Shown here one piece after another: positions 50,925 through 59,939 of a stretch of 64,000 nt of DNA (position 1 is its first letter; each line of letters begins with the position of its first letter). The stretch is from Desulfobaccales bacterium (lineage in GTDB: Bacteria > Desulfobacterota > Desulfobaccia > Desulfobaccales > 0-14-0-80-60-11): the NCBI GenBank assembly GCA_037481655.1, contig JBBFLF010000003.1, forward strand, positions 62,001-126,000, read 5' to 3'. A program made the position numbers and the translations under genes. Under the pieces are notes generated by a model that ran no database searches, was not told the DNA's origin, and was given only the letters and a program-made list of their open reading frames with translations.

Positions 50925-51524
50925 TTATACCGGGGTGGCCAGGCTGCGGCGTTCGATGACCTCGTCCACGATGCCGTAGGATTTGGCCTCATAGCCGCTC
51001 ATATAGAAATCCCGGTCCGTATCCTGCTGGATGCGCTCGATGGGCTGGCCGGTGTGCTGGGCCAGGATACGGTTCAGATCCTCCCGCAGCCGCAGGATTT
51101 CCCGGGCCTGAATGTCCACGTCGGTGGCCTGCCCCGAAAAGCTCCCCATCACCTGATGGATGAGGATGCGGGAATGGGGCAGGGCATAGCGCTTGCCCTT
51201 CTCGCCCGCGGCCAACAGGAGCGCCCCCATGCTGGCCGCCTGGCCCACGCAGTAGGTGGCCACCGGCGAGCGGATGTACTGCATGGTGTCGTAAATGGCC
51301 AAACCGGCGGTCACCAGCCCGCCCGGCGAATTGATGTAAAAGTGGATCTCCCGATCCGAGTCCTCCGCCTCCAAAAACAGGAGCTGGGCAATGATGAGGT
51401 TGGCCACCTCGTCGGTGACCGCGGTGCCCAGAAAGATGATCCGGTCCTTGAGGAGGCGGGAATAGATGTCATAAGCCCTCTCCCCGCGGCTGGACTGCTC
51501 CACCACAATGGGAATCAACTGCAT
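50925..51524 (-). CDS. clpP: ATP-dependent Clp protease proteolytic subunit
   Basis: 199 aa, standard ClpP length. The catalytic Ser lies in [12 protein letters not shown] and the catalytic His in [10 protein letters not shown]; the Asp is in the following helix region. [14 protein letters not shown] and FYINSPGG are family hallmarks. AAGGAGTAAGG precedes the ATG; the start lies two bases after the tig stop, so tig and clpP are coupled. Confidence 0.98.
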   Translation of the reverse strand: MQLIPIVVEQSSRGERAYDIYSRLLKDRIIFLGTAVTDEVANLIIAQLLFLEAEDSDREIHFYINSPGGLVTAGLAIYDTMQYIRSPVATYCVGQAASMGALLLAAGEKGKRYALPHSRILIHQVMGSFSGQATDVDIQAREILRLREDLNRILAQHTGQPIERIQQDTDRDFYMSGYEAKSYGIVDEVIERRSLATPV

Positions 51525-51526
51525 CC

Positions 51527-52846
51527 TTACTCCTTGGGCGGGGCCTCGGCCTCAGGGGCCAGCTCGGCCTGCCCGATGATGAGTTTCATGATCTTTTCGT
51601 CCCGGAGCTGCTGTCTCAGCGGCTCCAGCAGGTTGTTCTGCCGGTAATACTGCCTGACCTCCTCCACCGGCCGGCCCAGGGTCTCGGCGTAGCGGGCCAG
51701 GGTCTCTTCCACCTCCGCCTCGCTCACCTCCAGCTTCTCGGCCTGGGCGAGGCGGTCCAGGATTAGCCGGCATTTCACCCGAAATTCGGCTTTGGGCGCC
51801 AGGTTCTCCAGCATCCGGGAGTGATCCAGGCCTTCCACGTTCACCCCGTAGGACTGGAGCCGGGCCAGCTGCTCCCGGAGCATCGCCTCCTGCTCCCGCC
51901 GGATGAGGGAGGGGGGCACCTCAAAAGGATGAGCGGCCGCCAACTTCTCCAGGACCTGCTGCTCCAGGTGGGCCTGCCGCTCCCGTTCCTTTTTCTTAAT
52001 AATATCGCTTCTCACGGCCTCCCGCAAGTCGGCCAGGGTCTGGAAGTTGCCGCCCAGACTCTGGGCGAAGGCGTCATCCAGCTCGGGGATCACCTGCTCC
52101 TTGATCTCGTGGAGCTTCACGGCAAACTCGATGACCTTGCCCGCCAGGAGGGGATTGAAGAAATCCGGCGGCAGCTCCACGCTGAAGCGGGTCTCGCCCC
52201 CGGGCAGAAGGCCGATGAGGTTCTTTTCAAACTCCGGGTTGAACTTGCCTGCCCCCACTTCCAGGTAGATATTCTCGCCCTTGCCCTCCGCCAGTTCCTC
52301 CCCGGCGTAATAGGCCTGGTAATCCAAAATGACAAAGTCCCCTTCCTTCACCGGCCGGGCCTCAGGAACCGGCTGCAAGGTGGCATTGTGCTCCCGGATC
52401 TCCGCCAGCCGGGCGTCCACCATCTCCTCGGTGACCTCGGCCCCGGGATCGGTGAGCTTAAGGCCCCGGTAGTCGGCCAGCTCAAATTCCGGGGGCACCT
52501 CCAGCTCCACCACGAAGCGGTAGTCCTCCCCCGGCACCACCGGCGGCACCGGCTCCGGCCAATGGAAGTTCAGCGGGATGAGGGCCTGCTCCTGGAGGGC
52601 CTCCCCCAAAGAGCGGCGCACCAGGTCATCAGAAACTTCCTGCTCCACCTGCTTTTTGTAATACATCTCCAGGACCGGCCGGGGCACCTTGCCGGGGCGA
52701 AAGCCCTTGACCTTGGCCCGCTTGCCCAGATCCCGGTAAGCCCGGTCCACCGCCTGGGTGACCTCCTCCTTGGGCACCACAATGGCCAGCTTGCGTTTGA
52801 TGGGACTTAAAGTCTCCACTTCTACCTGAATGGGGATGGGTGTCAT
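51527..52846 (-). CDS. tig: Trigger factor (ribosome-associated chaperone and prolyl isomerase)
   Basis: 439 aa from ATG 52846. The ribosome-binding N-terminal domain includes [17 protein letters not shown], the signature region. The FKBP-type PPIase domain ([20 protein letters not shown]) and the long helical C-terminal substrate domain follow. It starts the minus-strand cluster tig-clpP-clpX-lon, which couples folding and degradation of new proteins. Confidence 0.95.
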   Translation of the reverse strand: MTPIPIQVEVETLSPIKRKLAIVVPKEEVTQAVDRAYRDLGKRAKVKGFRPGKVPRPVLEMYYKKQVEQEVSDDLVRRSLGEALQEQALIPLNFHWPEPVPPVVPGEDYRFVVELEVPPEFELADYRGLKLTDPGAEVTEEMVDARLAEIREHNATLQPVPEARPVKEGDFVILDYQAYYAGEELAEGKGENIYLEVGAGKFNPEFEKNLIGLLPGGETRFSVELPPDFFNPLLAGKVIEFAVKLHEIKEQVIPELDDAFAQSLGGNFQTLADLREAVRSDIIKKKERERQAHLEQQVLEKLAAAHPFEVPPSLIRREQEAMLREQLARLQSYGVNVEGLDHSRMLENLAPKAEFRVKCRLILDRLAQAEKLEVSEAEVEETLARYAETLGRPVEEVRQYYRQNNLLEPLRQQLRDEKIMKLIIGQAELAPEAEAPPKE

Positions 52847-52931
52847 TGCCGAATCCAACTTTCCTTATCTGATTTTGTGGTGATATCACCGGACAAAAGG
52901 CCCGGCGGAGCCGCCACGCCACATACGAGAG

Positions 52932-53013
52932 TGCGAGAGGGGGGACTCGAACCCCCACGGTGAACCCGCTGGATCCTAAGTCCAGTGCGTCTGCCAGATT
53001 CCGCCACTCTCGC
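52932..53013 (-). tRNA. tRNA-Leu (anticodon TAG)
   Basis: A class II tRNA: the acceptor stem GCGAGAG pairs with CTCTCGC, the D-arm starts TGGCGGAATCTGGCAGACGC, the anticodon arm CTGGA-CTTAGGA-TCCAG has anticodon TAG, a variable arm is present, and the T-loop is GGTTCGAGTCCC. CCA is not encoded. It lies upstream of tig on the same strand. Confidence 0.94.
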
Positions 53014-53111
53014 AGGTTACGGCATTATTGTAAATCTATTTTCCCCACCCCGGCAAGTCAAGGCGCCAGCCCCACCGCCCTTTTCCTGCCAGACGTCCCG
53101 CCCCCCCACCA

Positions 53112-53140
53112 TTGCCCCCCACCCCCGCCGATGCTATAAT
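53112..53140 (+). promoter_or_regulatory. Predicted sigma-70 promoter of the M18 aminopeptidase gene
   Basis: TTGCCC (53112-53117) and a perfect TATAAT (53135-53140) are spaced by 17 bases and point towards the aminopeptidase start at 53297. The transcript leader would contain the palindromic repeat at 53201-53285. Confidence 0.5.
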
Positions 53141-53200
53141 GAGCGGAGCTTTGAGGGGAGGGCCGGGGGAGCGGTGGCTCCCCCGCCCTCCCCTCACACT

Positions 53201-53285
53201 CCCCTCCCAACCCCCTATAAGGGGTTGGGGGAGAGGGTCTGGGAGAGGGGGCAGGGGTCCACGACCCCTGGCCCCCTCTCCCAAA
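53201..53285 (+). repeat. Palindromic interspersed repeat, copy A
   Basis: An 85-base GC-rich element made of two hairpins: CCAACCCCCTATAAGGGGTTGG and GGGAGAGGGGGCAGGGGTCC...CCTGGCCCCCTCTCCC. A nearly identical sequence lies in reverse orientation at 61794-61880. It sits in the 5' leader of the aminopeptidase gene, ending just before its ribosome site. Confidence 0.8.
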
Positions 53286-53296
53286 GGGAGGCGCAC

Positions 53297-54715
53297 GTGG
53301 CGGACGTGGTGGACAAGGAGCAGGTGGAGCAGCTCAGGGAGCGGCTTACGGTCAGTCCCAAGTTGGTGTGGGACCAGGTGGATGAGGCGGAGCGGGCCGA
53401 GATCATGGCCTATGCCGAGCGTTACAAGCGTTTTCTCAATCGGGCCAAGACGGAGCGGGAGGCGGTGGCGGAGATTGAGGCCCAGGCCCGGGCGGCGGGG
53501 TTCGTGGATTTGGCCAAAGGCGAGCCCGGGGAGCGGTGTTTTTACAACTACAAGGGCAAGACCATCGCCTTGGTGGTGCGGGGCCGCCGGCCGCTCACCG
53601 ACGGCCTGCGTCTGGTGGCGGCTCATATTGACGCTCCCCGCCTGGACCTGAAGCAGTATCCGCTGTATGAGGACACCGACATGGTGTTCCTCAAGACCCA
53701 CTACTATGGCGGCATCAAGAAATACCAGTGGCTGGCCCGGCCGCTGGCATTGCACGGGGTGGTCCTCAAGGCCGACGGCACCCGGGTGGAGCTCAGCGTG
53801 GGCGAACATCCTGACGACCCGGTCTTCACGGTTTTGGACCTCCTGCCGCATCTGGCCCGCAAGGTGCAGATGGACAAGAAGGTCTCCGAGGCCTTCGAGG
53901 GCGAGAAGCTCAATGTGCTGGTGGGCTCTCTGCCTTTGGGGGACAAGGACACCAAGGAGCGCTTCAAGCTGGCGCTGTTGAAATACCTGGAGGACACTTA
54001 CGGCATTACCGAAGAGGACCTGGTGAGCGCCGAGCTGGAGGTGGTGCCTGCCGGTCCGGCCCGGGATGTGGGTTGGGACCGCAGCCTGGTGGCAGCTTAC
54101 GGCCAGGACGACCGTTCCTGCGCCTACCCGGCCCTGGAGGCCATCCTGAACTTGAGCGAGCCGGAGCACACCTGCATGGCCCTCTTCTATGACAAGGAGG
54201 AGGTGGGGAGCGACGGCAACACCTCGGCCAAGAGCTGCCTGTTGGAGGAGCTGGTGGAGCAGCTCCTGGAGCGGGAAGGCTTAAGCCCGCTGTTGCGGCG
54301 CCGGGTGCTCATGGCCTCCCGGGCCATCTCCGCGGACGTCAACGGCGCTTTGGACCCTGACTACCCCGAGGTGCATGAAAAGCGGAACGCCGCCAAGCTG
54401 GGCTACGGCGTCTGCCTCACCAAATACACCGGCCACGGCGGCAAGTACATGGCCAACGACGCCCACGCCGAGTATCTGGCCTGGCTTCGGCGCATCTTCA
54501 ACGAGGCCGGGGTCATCTGGCAGGCGGCCCACCTGGGCAAGGTGGACGAAGGGGGCGGCGGCACCATCGCCAAGTATTTGGCGGTGCACGGCCTGGAGAT
54601 CATCGACTCCGGGCCGCCGGTCCTCTCCATGCATTCGCCTTTCGAGGTGGCCTCCAAGGCCGATTTATATATGACTTTCAAGGCCTTCCGGACCTTTTTC
54701 CAGGCGCCGGCCTGA
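53297..54715 (+). CDS. M18-family metalloaminopeptidase
   Basis: 472 aa from GTG 53297, with GGGAGG upstream. A dinuclear zinc aminopeptidase of family M18 (aspartyl aminopeptidase/ApeA group). Metal and catalytic motifs are visible: AAHIDAPRLDLK (His and the Asp), YDKEEVGSDGN (Glu-Glu), SADVNGALDPDY and the C-terminal MHSPFEVASKADLY with the last His. It acts on acidic or neutral N-terminal residues in the cytoplasm. The upstream frame back to 52985 covers the tRNA-Leu and the repeat and is not coding. Confidence 0.93.
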   Translation: MADVVDKEQVEQLRERLTVSPKLVWDQVDEAERAEIMAYAERYKRFLNRAKTEREAVAEIEAQARAAGFVDLAKGEPGERCFYNYKGKTIALVVRGRRPLTDGLRLVAAHIDAPRLDLKQYPLYEDTDMVFLKTHYYGGIKKYQWLARPLALHGVVLKADGTRVELSVGEHPDDPVFTVLDLLPHLARKVQMDKKVSEAFEGEKLNVLVGSLPLGDKDTKERFKLALLKYLEDTYGITEEDLVSAELEVVPAGPARDVGWDRSLVAAYGQDDRSCAYPALEAILNLSEPEHTCMALFYDKEEVGSDGNTSAKSCLLEELVEQLLEREGLSPLLRRRVLMASRAISADVNGALDPDYPEVHEKRNAAKLGYGVCLTKYTGHGGKYMANDAHAEYLAWLRRIFNEAGVIWQAAHLGKVDEGGGGTIAKYLAVHGLEIIDSGPPVLSMHSPFEVASKADLYMTFKAFRTFFQAPA

Positions 54716-54914
54716 GGCGGGTGTTTTTCTCTTCCTGGGAGCCGGTGTAGCGGTTATATTCATTTATGGGCAGGGGGGCCGGTAAGGCGCCGGTTCCTTC
54801 GACCTTCGCCTTCTTCAAAAAACTCCCTTATCAGCCCTCTTTATAGGGTGAGAGGGAGGCGAGGGGCTCCTCCCCTGGCCCCTGCTTGCGACAGCCAACA
54901 ACCCGGATTGCATC

Positions 54915-55502
54915 ATGGGCAAGTTTTTTACCCGGTTTAAATTCAAGGAGGCGGACCCCACCGGGGCCACCTGGGGGAATATCGCCAATTTTTACAGTCT
55001 CCTCCTCTTTCTCATCGCCATCCCCTTCGTGCTTATTGTGGCCCTGGTGTGGCTCACCGGCATTTTGGGCTTCAGCACCTGGATCTTCGCCGGCTTTGCG
55101 GTGCTCCTGGCCATTGCGGTGTATCGGGCCTGGCGGGGCTGGGAGAACTTCAAGCAGCGCATGGCCGCCCAATCCGGCGACTTCCAGGACCTCATGCGGG
55201 AGGCCGCCAGAAGCGGCAAGGACGTGGAGATTTCCCTCCTGAACGGTGTCCTGACCCTGCGCTATAAAGGGCGGGGGAACTGGCCCGAAGCCCTGCCGGG
55301 GGCCCGGCCGGAGCTCTTGGCCCTGGCGCCGCCGGACGAGGTGGTGGAGGCGGAAGAAGTGACGGTGGCCCCGGTCCCCCTCACCCCGGAGCGCATGCGC
55401 CAGGAGTTGGAGGGCTTTCTGCGTCTCAAAGAGGAAGGGGTCATCACCCCCGAGGAATTCGACCGCATCAAGGCGGGCCTGATGGAGCGCCTCAGCGCCT
55501 AG
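54915..55502 (+). CDS. Two-helix membrane protein with C-terminal SHOCT domain
   Basis: 195 aa. Two transmembrane helices (about residues 25-50 and 52-72) are followed by a cytoplasmic basic/amphipathic segment and a C-terminal SHOCT domain (LEGFLRLKEEGVITPEEFDRIKAGLM), a short oligomerisation module. The function is unknown. The ATG lies 199 bases after the aminopeptidase stop; no strong ribosome site. After it, a GC-rich imperfect hairpin (55514-55560) related to the palindromic repeat may terminate transcription. Confidence 0.78.
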   Translation: MGKFFTRFKFKEADPTGATWGNIANFYSLLLFLIAIPFVLIVALVWLTGILGFSTWIFAGFAVLLAIAVYRAWRGWENFKQRMAAQSGDFQDLMREAARSGKDVEISLLNGVLTLRYKGRGNWPEALPGARPELLALAPPDEVVEAEEVTVAPVPLTPERMRQELEGFLRLKEEGVITPEEFDRIKAGLMERLSA

Positions 55503-55657
55503 CAAAAAGCAAAAGGGGAGAGGGGGCCAGGGAGAAGAAACTCCCGCGGCCCATCTCCCCCAACCTCTTTTCCCACAACCCTACCGGGAGTCAGCGGCCA
55601 AAGACAAGAAGGGGGGTAAAGCCACTGCTCCCCAGCCTCCCCCTGCAAACCCCTGCC

Positions 55658-56299
55658 TCATGCCTCACTCGGCTCCTCCGGCCGGATCTCCTCCTTCCCC
55701 AGGGCGAAGGCCGGGCCGGCGGTGAGGGAGGTGGAATCCCAAAAGTCCCGGCGGTAGCGGTAGTAATCGTGCAGGCGTCCCAGGCAGTGGATGAGGCGGC
55801 TTAAGGCCTCGTCCCCCAGCCGGTCCAGGCAGGTCTGGAAAAAGACCAGGAAGGCCGCCGGCAGGTAAAACCCCTCCTTGCCCACGCTCCCCTGAAAATT
55901 CAGGCGCCAGGAGCCGTCCTGCATCTGGTAAAAGTCGGCCTGGTAGCGGCGCTCCGGCGCGGTGGGCGGCGCCGGCCCCAGGCTCACGGCCCCCAACGGC
56001 AGGCGGGGCCGTTTGGGCGGGCCTTCCTCCGTCAGCACCAAACCCCGCACCTGCTCGAGAAAATCCATGAGCTCCTTGGCCACCCGGGTCTCATTCTGTT
56101 CTGCCAGTTCAAAGAGAATCCGGGCATAGAGATAGAGGGCCAGGAGGATGGTGTCGCCCTCCTGATCCTGGCTGTTATACCAATACACCGCCGGGACAGC
56201 CAGATTGCCGGCATAGAAATCCACCCGCACGGTGGTCTTGTGAATGCCCCGGTCCCGGATGAAACGGGACAGCCAGCGTTTCAGCATAGACACCTTCAA
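55658..56299 (-). CDS. Conserved hypothetical protein
   Basis: 213 aa, soluble, Leu/Tyr/Arg-rich. Segments such as VDFYAGNLAVPAVYWYNSQDQEGDTILLALYLYARILFELAE suggest an alpha/beta protein. No known catalytic motif is evident. ATG 56299 overlaps the stop of the zinc-ribbon protein upstream by 4 bases, indicating that they are expressed together. Confidence 0.72.
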   Translation of the reverse strand: MKVSMLKRWLSRFIRDRGIHKTTVRVDFYAGNLAVPAVYWYNSQDQEGDTILLALYLYARILFELAEQNETRVAKELMDFLEQVRGLVLTEEGPPKRPRLPLGAVSLGPAPPTAPERRYQADFYQMQDGSWRLNFQGSVGKEGFYLPAAFLVFFQTCLDRLGDEALSRLIHCLGRLHDYYRYRRDFWDSTSLTAGPAFALGKEEIRPEEPSEA

Positions 56300-57210
56300 G
56301 GTTGGGATGCCGGCGGTGCTTCCACCACCGCCAGGGTAAAGCCGTAGCCGGCTTCCGCCAGGTCAGGGGGCACGCCGTAAAACACCAGGGTGAAGGGGCG
56401 GCGCTCCTGGGGGGCCAGGATTGCCTCCCGGCCCCGGGGAGTCTGCAGCCGTCGGTCAATCTCCGCCGGGGCCAGCGTCAGGAGCTCCTTTTCCGTAAAC
56501 GTAGCCCCGGCATAGGCGAGGCGCTGGGCCACCTCCCGATGCTGGGCGTCCAGCAGCGCCGCTTTCAGCTTCACCGGCCCCCGGGCCTTCTCCCCCTCGT
56601 TCACCACCTCTCCCGTGAGGACCAGGAGCCCCCCGGCCTGGGGGTGCACCAGGCGGCCGAAATTGGCCTCCCCCAATTCAATGCGGATCTCCCGGAGCTC
56701 CGCCGGCGTGGGCGGCGGTGTGGGCATCTTCAGCTCGACGGGGGAGGGCGGCGCTGCCACCGGCCCTGCGGCCCGCTTCTGGGTGAGAAGGGGGACAAGT
56801 CGCCAGGCGGCCACACCGGCCCCGGCCAGCACCAGGATAATGATGGCCGCCATCCACCAGCGCCGGTGGGCTCCCACCGGACTCGGCACCGCAGAAGGAG
56901 TCGACGCCGAGGGAGGGGAGGGCTCCTGCTGTGCCGGACCGGACAGAGATGCCTCCGGTGCCGGGATGACCGTCTGGGCTTCCGGGAGCGGCTCTAAGGG
57001 TGCCCCGGGCATCTCCTGAAGCTGCGGCTCCGGAGGCGACGGTTCGGGCGCAGGCGCCGGGGCCGGCTCCCCCGCCGGACGGTCCGGGTCGGGGCGCCGG
57101 ATAACAAAGGTATGGCCGCAGCGGGAACAGCGTCCCTTGACGCTCTCCCCCCGGATCAGGCTCTCATCCAGCTCAAAGCGGGTGCCGCACTCTGGACAGG
57201 TGACCACCAT
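56296..57210 (-). CDS. MJ0042-type zinc-ribbon membrane protein (DUF3426-like)
   Basis: 304 aa from ATG 57210. The N-terminal zinc finger MVVTCPECGTRFELDESLIRG...GRCSRCGHTFVIRR is the MJ0042 type. A long Pro/Glu/Ala-rich linker leads to a transmembrane helix (WWMAAIIILVLAGAGVAAWRLV). The C-terminal extracytoplasmic domain (VLTGEVVNEGEKARGPVKLKAALLDAQ) is DUF3426-like, probably an immunoglobulin-like fold. The role is unknown. Confidence 0.83.
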   Translation of the reverse strand: MVVTCPECGTRFELDESLIRGESVKGRCSRCGHTFVIRRPDPDRPAGEPAPAPAPEPSPPEPQLQEMPGAPLEPLPEAQTVIPAPEASLSGPAQQEPSPPSASTPSAVPSPVGAHRRWWMAAIIILVLAGAGVAAWRLVPLLTQKRAAGPVAAPPSPVELKMPTPPPTPAELREIRIELGEANFGRLVHPQAGGLLVLTGEVVNEGEKARGPVKLKAALLDAQHREVAQRLAYAGATFTEKELLTLAPAEIDRRLQTPRGREAILAPQERRPFTLVFYGVPPDLAEAGYGFTLAVVEAPPASQP

Positions 57211-57414
57211 GGACGCTGCTCGGGTATTGACGGGTTCCACTCCCCTCCCGCCCCGGAGGGAGCCGGAGCGCAGGCTGGACCCGGAGGCCGGGTGCCAAAG
57301 GAAAGGGGCCTCCTTCACCACCCCCTCAACCTCTCCGCCGGTTAAAGGGTGGGGCAGGGGAGTTTGACATGGGCCGAGGGAATCAGGCTCCGCCGCCCGC
57401 CTCTCACCGGTCTC

Positions 57415-57443
57415 AGATTAATCCCTGGTCCAGGCAATGTCAA
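57415..57443 (-). promoter_or_regulatory. Predicted sigma-70 promoter of the zinc-ribbon/hypothetical pair
   Basis: On the minus strand TTGACA (57443-57438) and TAATCT (57420-57415) are spaced by 17 bases. The start would be about 200 bases above ATG 57210. Confidence 0.45.
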
Positions 57444-57518
57444 ACATTTCGCTGGAGAAGGGCCCCAGCGATTCCCCCGGTCACCGGCGCGGCGCCGGCA
57501 TCCCTGGATGCTTTTCCG

Positions 57519-57547
57519 TTTACAGGCCCGGCGGAATCATTTATAAA
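57519..57547 (+). promoter_or_regulatory. Predicted sigma-70 promoter of the small protein-dnaJ-moaC-dksA operon
   Basis: TTTACA (57519-57524) and TATAAA (57542-57547), each five of six to consensus, with an optimal 17-base spacer. The start site falls about 26 bases before the first ATG, with AAGGAG in between. Confidence 0.6.
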
Positions 57548-57579
57548 TGAAGGGATAGCAAGCAAGGAGACCAAAAGTC

Positions 57580-57978
57580 ATGGCCGCCAGCAGACCCGGG
57601 GCGCCCCGGGGCATCCCGGATTGTTTAAAGAAACGACGCCTCTTGCACGATCAGGAGATCAGCCCGGACCTCTGCCGCCAACTGGGGGAGAAGTTCCTGG
57701 CTCTTGAGTGGTGGGAGGATGCCCTGGAGTTTTTCCAGAAGGGGCAGGTAAGCGAGGGCCTGGCCCGCCTCCGGGAGCTGGCGATTCACAGCGGCGACGC
57801 CCATCTTATGGGCCGCCTGGGAGAGACGGATCCGGCCGTCTGGCGGCAGGTGGCGGATGTCGCCCTGGCCCAGGGCAAGCTCCATTTCGCCCACCGGGCC
57901 CTCAAAGCCGCCGGGGACGACGAGGCCGCCGCGGCCGTGGCCGCCCGGCTCTGCGGGCCGCCCGCGGCCCAGGAGTGA
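57580..57978 (+). CDS. Small helical protein preceding the DnaJ-like gene
   Basis: 132 aa, probably all helical, with a short TPR-like pattern (KFLALEWWEDALEFFQKGQVSEGLARLRELAI and QVADVALAQGKLHFAHRALKAAG). It is the first gene of a tight operon: AAGGAG precedes its ATG and its stop is 3 bases before the DnaJ-like ATG. It could be a J-protein partner; this is inferred from context only. Confidence 0.72.
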   Translation: MAASRPGAPRGIPDCLKKRRLLHDQEISPDLCRQLGEKFLALEWWEDALEFFQKGQVSEGLARLRELAIHSGDAHLMGRLGETDPAVWRQVADVALAQGKLHFAHRALKAAGDDEAAAAVAARLCGPPAAQE

Positions 57979-57981
57979 GAC

Positions 57982-59016
57982 ATGACCGCCCGGGACTGCT
58001 ACCGCATCCTCAAGGTCTCCCCCCGCTCCAGTTGGGAGGAGATCAAAAGCAGTTTCCGGGCCCGGGTATGGGAATGCCATCCGGATCGCCACCCCGGTGA
58101 TCCCCAGGCTGCGGCCCGTTTCCGCCGCCTGATGGAGGCCTATGATTACTTAAGGCGCCGGCGACACCTGAGGCGGGCGGAGGCCGGCACCTTTTACCGC
58201 ACCACCTCCCGGATGGCCGATGAGGCGCTGGAAGAGTTCTTCGGCATCTCCGCCCGGTCTCCCGTCAGCCGCTCCGCCGGCCCCGATTTCCGCTACGACC
58301 TGCGCATTTCTTTTCTCGCCGCCCTCAAAGGCGTGGAACAGACCATCGAAATCCCCCGCATTCACCCCTGCTACGCCTGTGACCGCAGCGGACGCCAGCC
58401 CGGCCCCCGGGAGGTCTGCCCGGACTGCCAGGGCAAGGGCCGCCGGCCCCTGGGTCCGGGGCTGCTCAGCAAGACCGGGCCCCTCTGCCGCCGCTGCCAG
58501 GGGCTGGGGGAGGTCCTGCCTCCGGACTGCCCGGTCTGTCAGGGCCTGGGATACCTGGTGCGACACCACCATGTGCGGGTCATCGTCCCCCCGGGCACTG
58601 AAGACGGCACCCGCCTGCGCTTTGAGGGCCAGGGCGGGGACGGCGTCTTTGACGGCCCCCCCGGCAACCTGGAGGTGGTCATCTCGGTGGAGCCCCATGA
58701 ATTCTTCGCCCGCCGGGGTTTCGATCTCTATTGCCGGCTGCCGGTCTCCTTTGCCCAGGCTGCCTTGGGGGGCGCGGTGATGGTCCCCACCCTGGAGGGA
58801 GAGCGGCCCCTGTATCTGCCCCGGGGGACGCAGTCCGGACACCTTTTCCGCTTTGTAGGGGCCGGTCTCTCCCGGGGGCCGCACCGGCCGCCGGGGGATC
58901 AGATCATCGAGGTGGTGGTCACCACCCCGGAGAACCTTTCCCCGGCCCAGCGGCGTCTGTTGGAGGAATTTGTGGAGCTGGAGGGCCAAAGTCGGAGCCC
59001 CGCCGCCCATGAGTGA
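57982..59016 (+). CDS. DnaJ-like co-chaperone
   Basis: 344 aa. The J-domain (CYRILKVSPRSSWEEIKSSFRARVWECHPDRHPGDPQ) has the HPD tripeptide needed to stimulate Hsp70. The Gly/Phe linker is short. The zinc domain keeps four CxxC pairs (CYAC, CPDC, CRRC, CPVC), though the first lacks the usual GxG. The C-terminal substrate domain (PPGTEDGTRLRFEGQGGDG) is normal. It is shorter than DnaJ (about 375 aa) and is probably a second, specialised J-protein. Its stop overlaps the moaC start. Confidence 0.88.
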   Translation: MTARDCYRILKVSPRSSWEEIKSSFRARVWECHPDRHPGDPQAAARFRRLMEAYDYLRRRRHLRRAEAGTFYRTTSRMADEALEEFFGISARSPVSRSAGPDFRYDLRISFLAALKGVEQTIEIPRIHPCYACDRSGRQPGPREVCPDCQGKGRRPLGPGLLSKTGPLCRRCQGLGEVLPPDCPVCQGLGYLVRHHHVRVIVPPGTEDGTRLRFEGQGGDGVFDGPPGNLEVVISVEPHEFFARRGFDLYCRLPVSFAQAALGGAVMVPTLEGERPLYLPRGTQSGHLFRFVGAGLSRGPHRPPGDQIIEVVVTTPENLSPAQRRLLEEFVELEGQSRSPAAHE

Positions 59017-59506
59017 GTTCAGCCACCTGGACGAGCAGGGCCGCCTGCGCATGGTGGAGGTGGGGGACAAGCCCATTACCCGCCGGGAGGCCGCAGCCGC
59101 CTGCCGCCTCCGGGTGGGGCCCCGCATCTTCTCCCTGCTGCTGGCGGGGCAGCTCCCCAAGGGAGACGTCTGGGCGGCAGCCCGGCTGGCGGGCATCATG
59201 GCCGCCAAAAACACGGCCCAGCTCATCCCTTTGTGCCACCCCCTGCCGCTCACCGGTGTGGAGATCACCTTTGCGCCCCTGCCGGAGGAGGAGGCGGTGG
59301 CCATCACCGCCCGGGTGCGCACCGAAGCCCGCACCGGGGTGGAAATGGAGGCCCTCACCGCCTGTGCGGTGGCCGCCCTCACCGTGTATGATATGTGCAA
59401 GGCGGTGGACAAGGGTATGATCATTGAGAATCTCCGCCTGCTGGAGAAAAGCGGCGGCAGAAGCGGTACATATCAGGCAGACACGGAGTCCGGCTCAGGT
59501 CCATGA
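59009..59506 (+). CDS. moaC: Cyclic pyranopterin monophosphate synthase
   Basis: 165 aa. Converts the MoaA product into cyclic pyranopterin monophosphate in molybdenum-cofactor synthesis. Signatures include KGDVWAAARLAGIMAAKNTAQLIPLCHPLPLTGVEI and GVEMEALTACAVAALTVYDMCKAVDKGM, with the conserved Lys/Asp active-site residues. ATG 59009 lies inside the dnaJ-like end (8-base overlap), and the stop overlaps the dksA-like start (ATGA). Confidence 0.95.
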   Translation: MSEFSHLDEQGRLRMVEVGDKPITRREAAAACRLRVGPRIFSLLLAGQLPKGDVWAAARLAGIMAAKNTAQLIPLCHPLPLTGVEITFAPLPEEEAVAITARVRTEARTGVEMEALTACAVAALTVYDMCKAVDKGMIIENLRLLEKSGGRSGTYQADTESGSGP

Positions 59507-59868
59507 ACAGCAAAGAACTGGAATATTTTAGGACCGTGCTCCATGAGCACCTGGAAGACCTCCTGGGCAAGGCCGACACCACAAGAAGCGGCATGACGGG
59601 TGACGGCGCCGCTCCCCTCCCTGACCCCACAGACCGGGCCGCCTTGGAAACGGACCGCAATTTCACCCTGCGCATCCGGGACCGGGAACGCAAGCTCATC
59701 TTAAAGATCCGGGAAGCCCTGGAGCGCATCGACGAAGGCACTTACGGCATCTGCGAAATCTGCGGCGGCGAGATCTCCCTGAAGCGCCTCAAGGCCCGCC
59801 CGGTGACCACCATGTGCATCCAGTGCAAGTCCCGCATGGAGGCCCTGGAGCGTTCCCGGCGGCAATGA
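59503..59868 (+). CDS. dksA: DksA/TraR-family zinc-finger transcription factor
   Basis: 121 aa. A helical coiled-coil arm (residues about 1-80, with LIDEGTYG-like IDEGTYGICEICG at its end) is followed by a four-Cys zinc finger CEICGGEISLKRLKARPVTTMCIQC. DksA binds the RNA-polymerase secondary channel and helps ppGpp. The coiled-coil tip needed for activity (an Asp pair) is plausible but was not checked by alignment. The overlap with moaC suggests coexpression. Confidence 0.88.
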   Translation: MNSKELEYFRTVLHEHLEDLLGKADTTRSGMTGDGAAPLPDPTDRAALETDRNFTLRIRDRERKLILKIREALERIDEGTYGICEICGGEISLKRLKARPVTTMCIQCKSRMEALERSRRQ

Positions 59869-59939
59869 TGTCTTTCTCCCGGCCCTGATCGGCTGACGCG
59901 GGCGGCGGGAAGCCCCCGGCCGCTGTCTGTCCGTCCCCC

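Noticed and set aside
52985-53296. Long N-terminal extension of the M18 aminopeptidase
   Set aside because: The upstream frame reads through tRNA-Leu and a palindromic repeat; GTG 53297 has a proper ribosome site and matches the family start.
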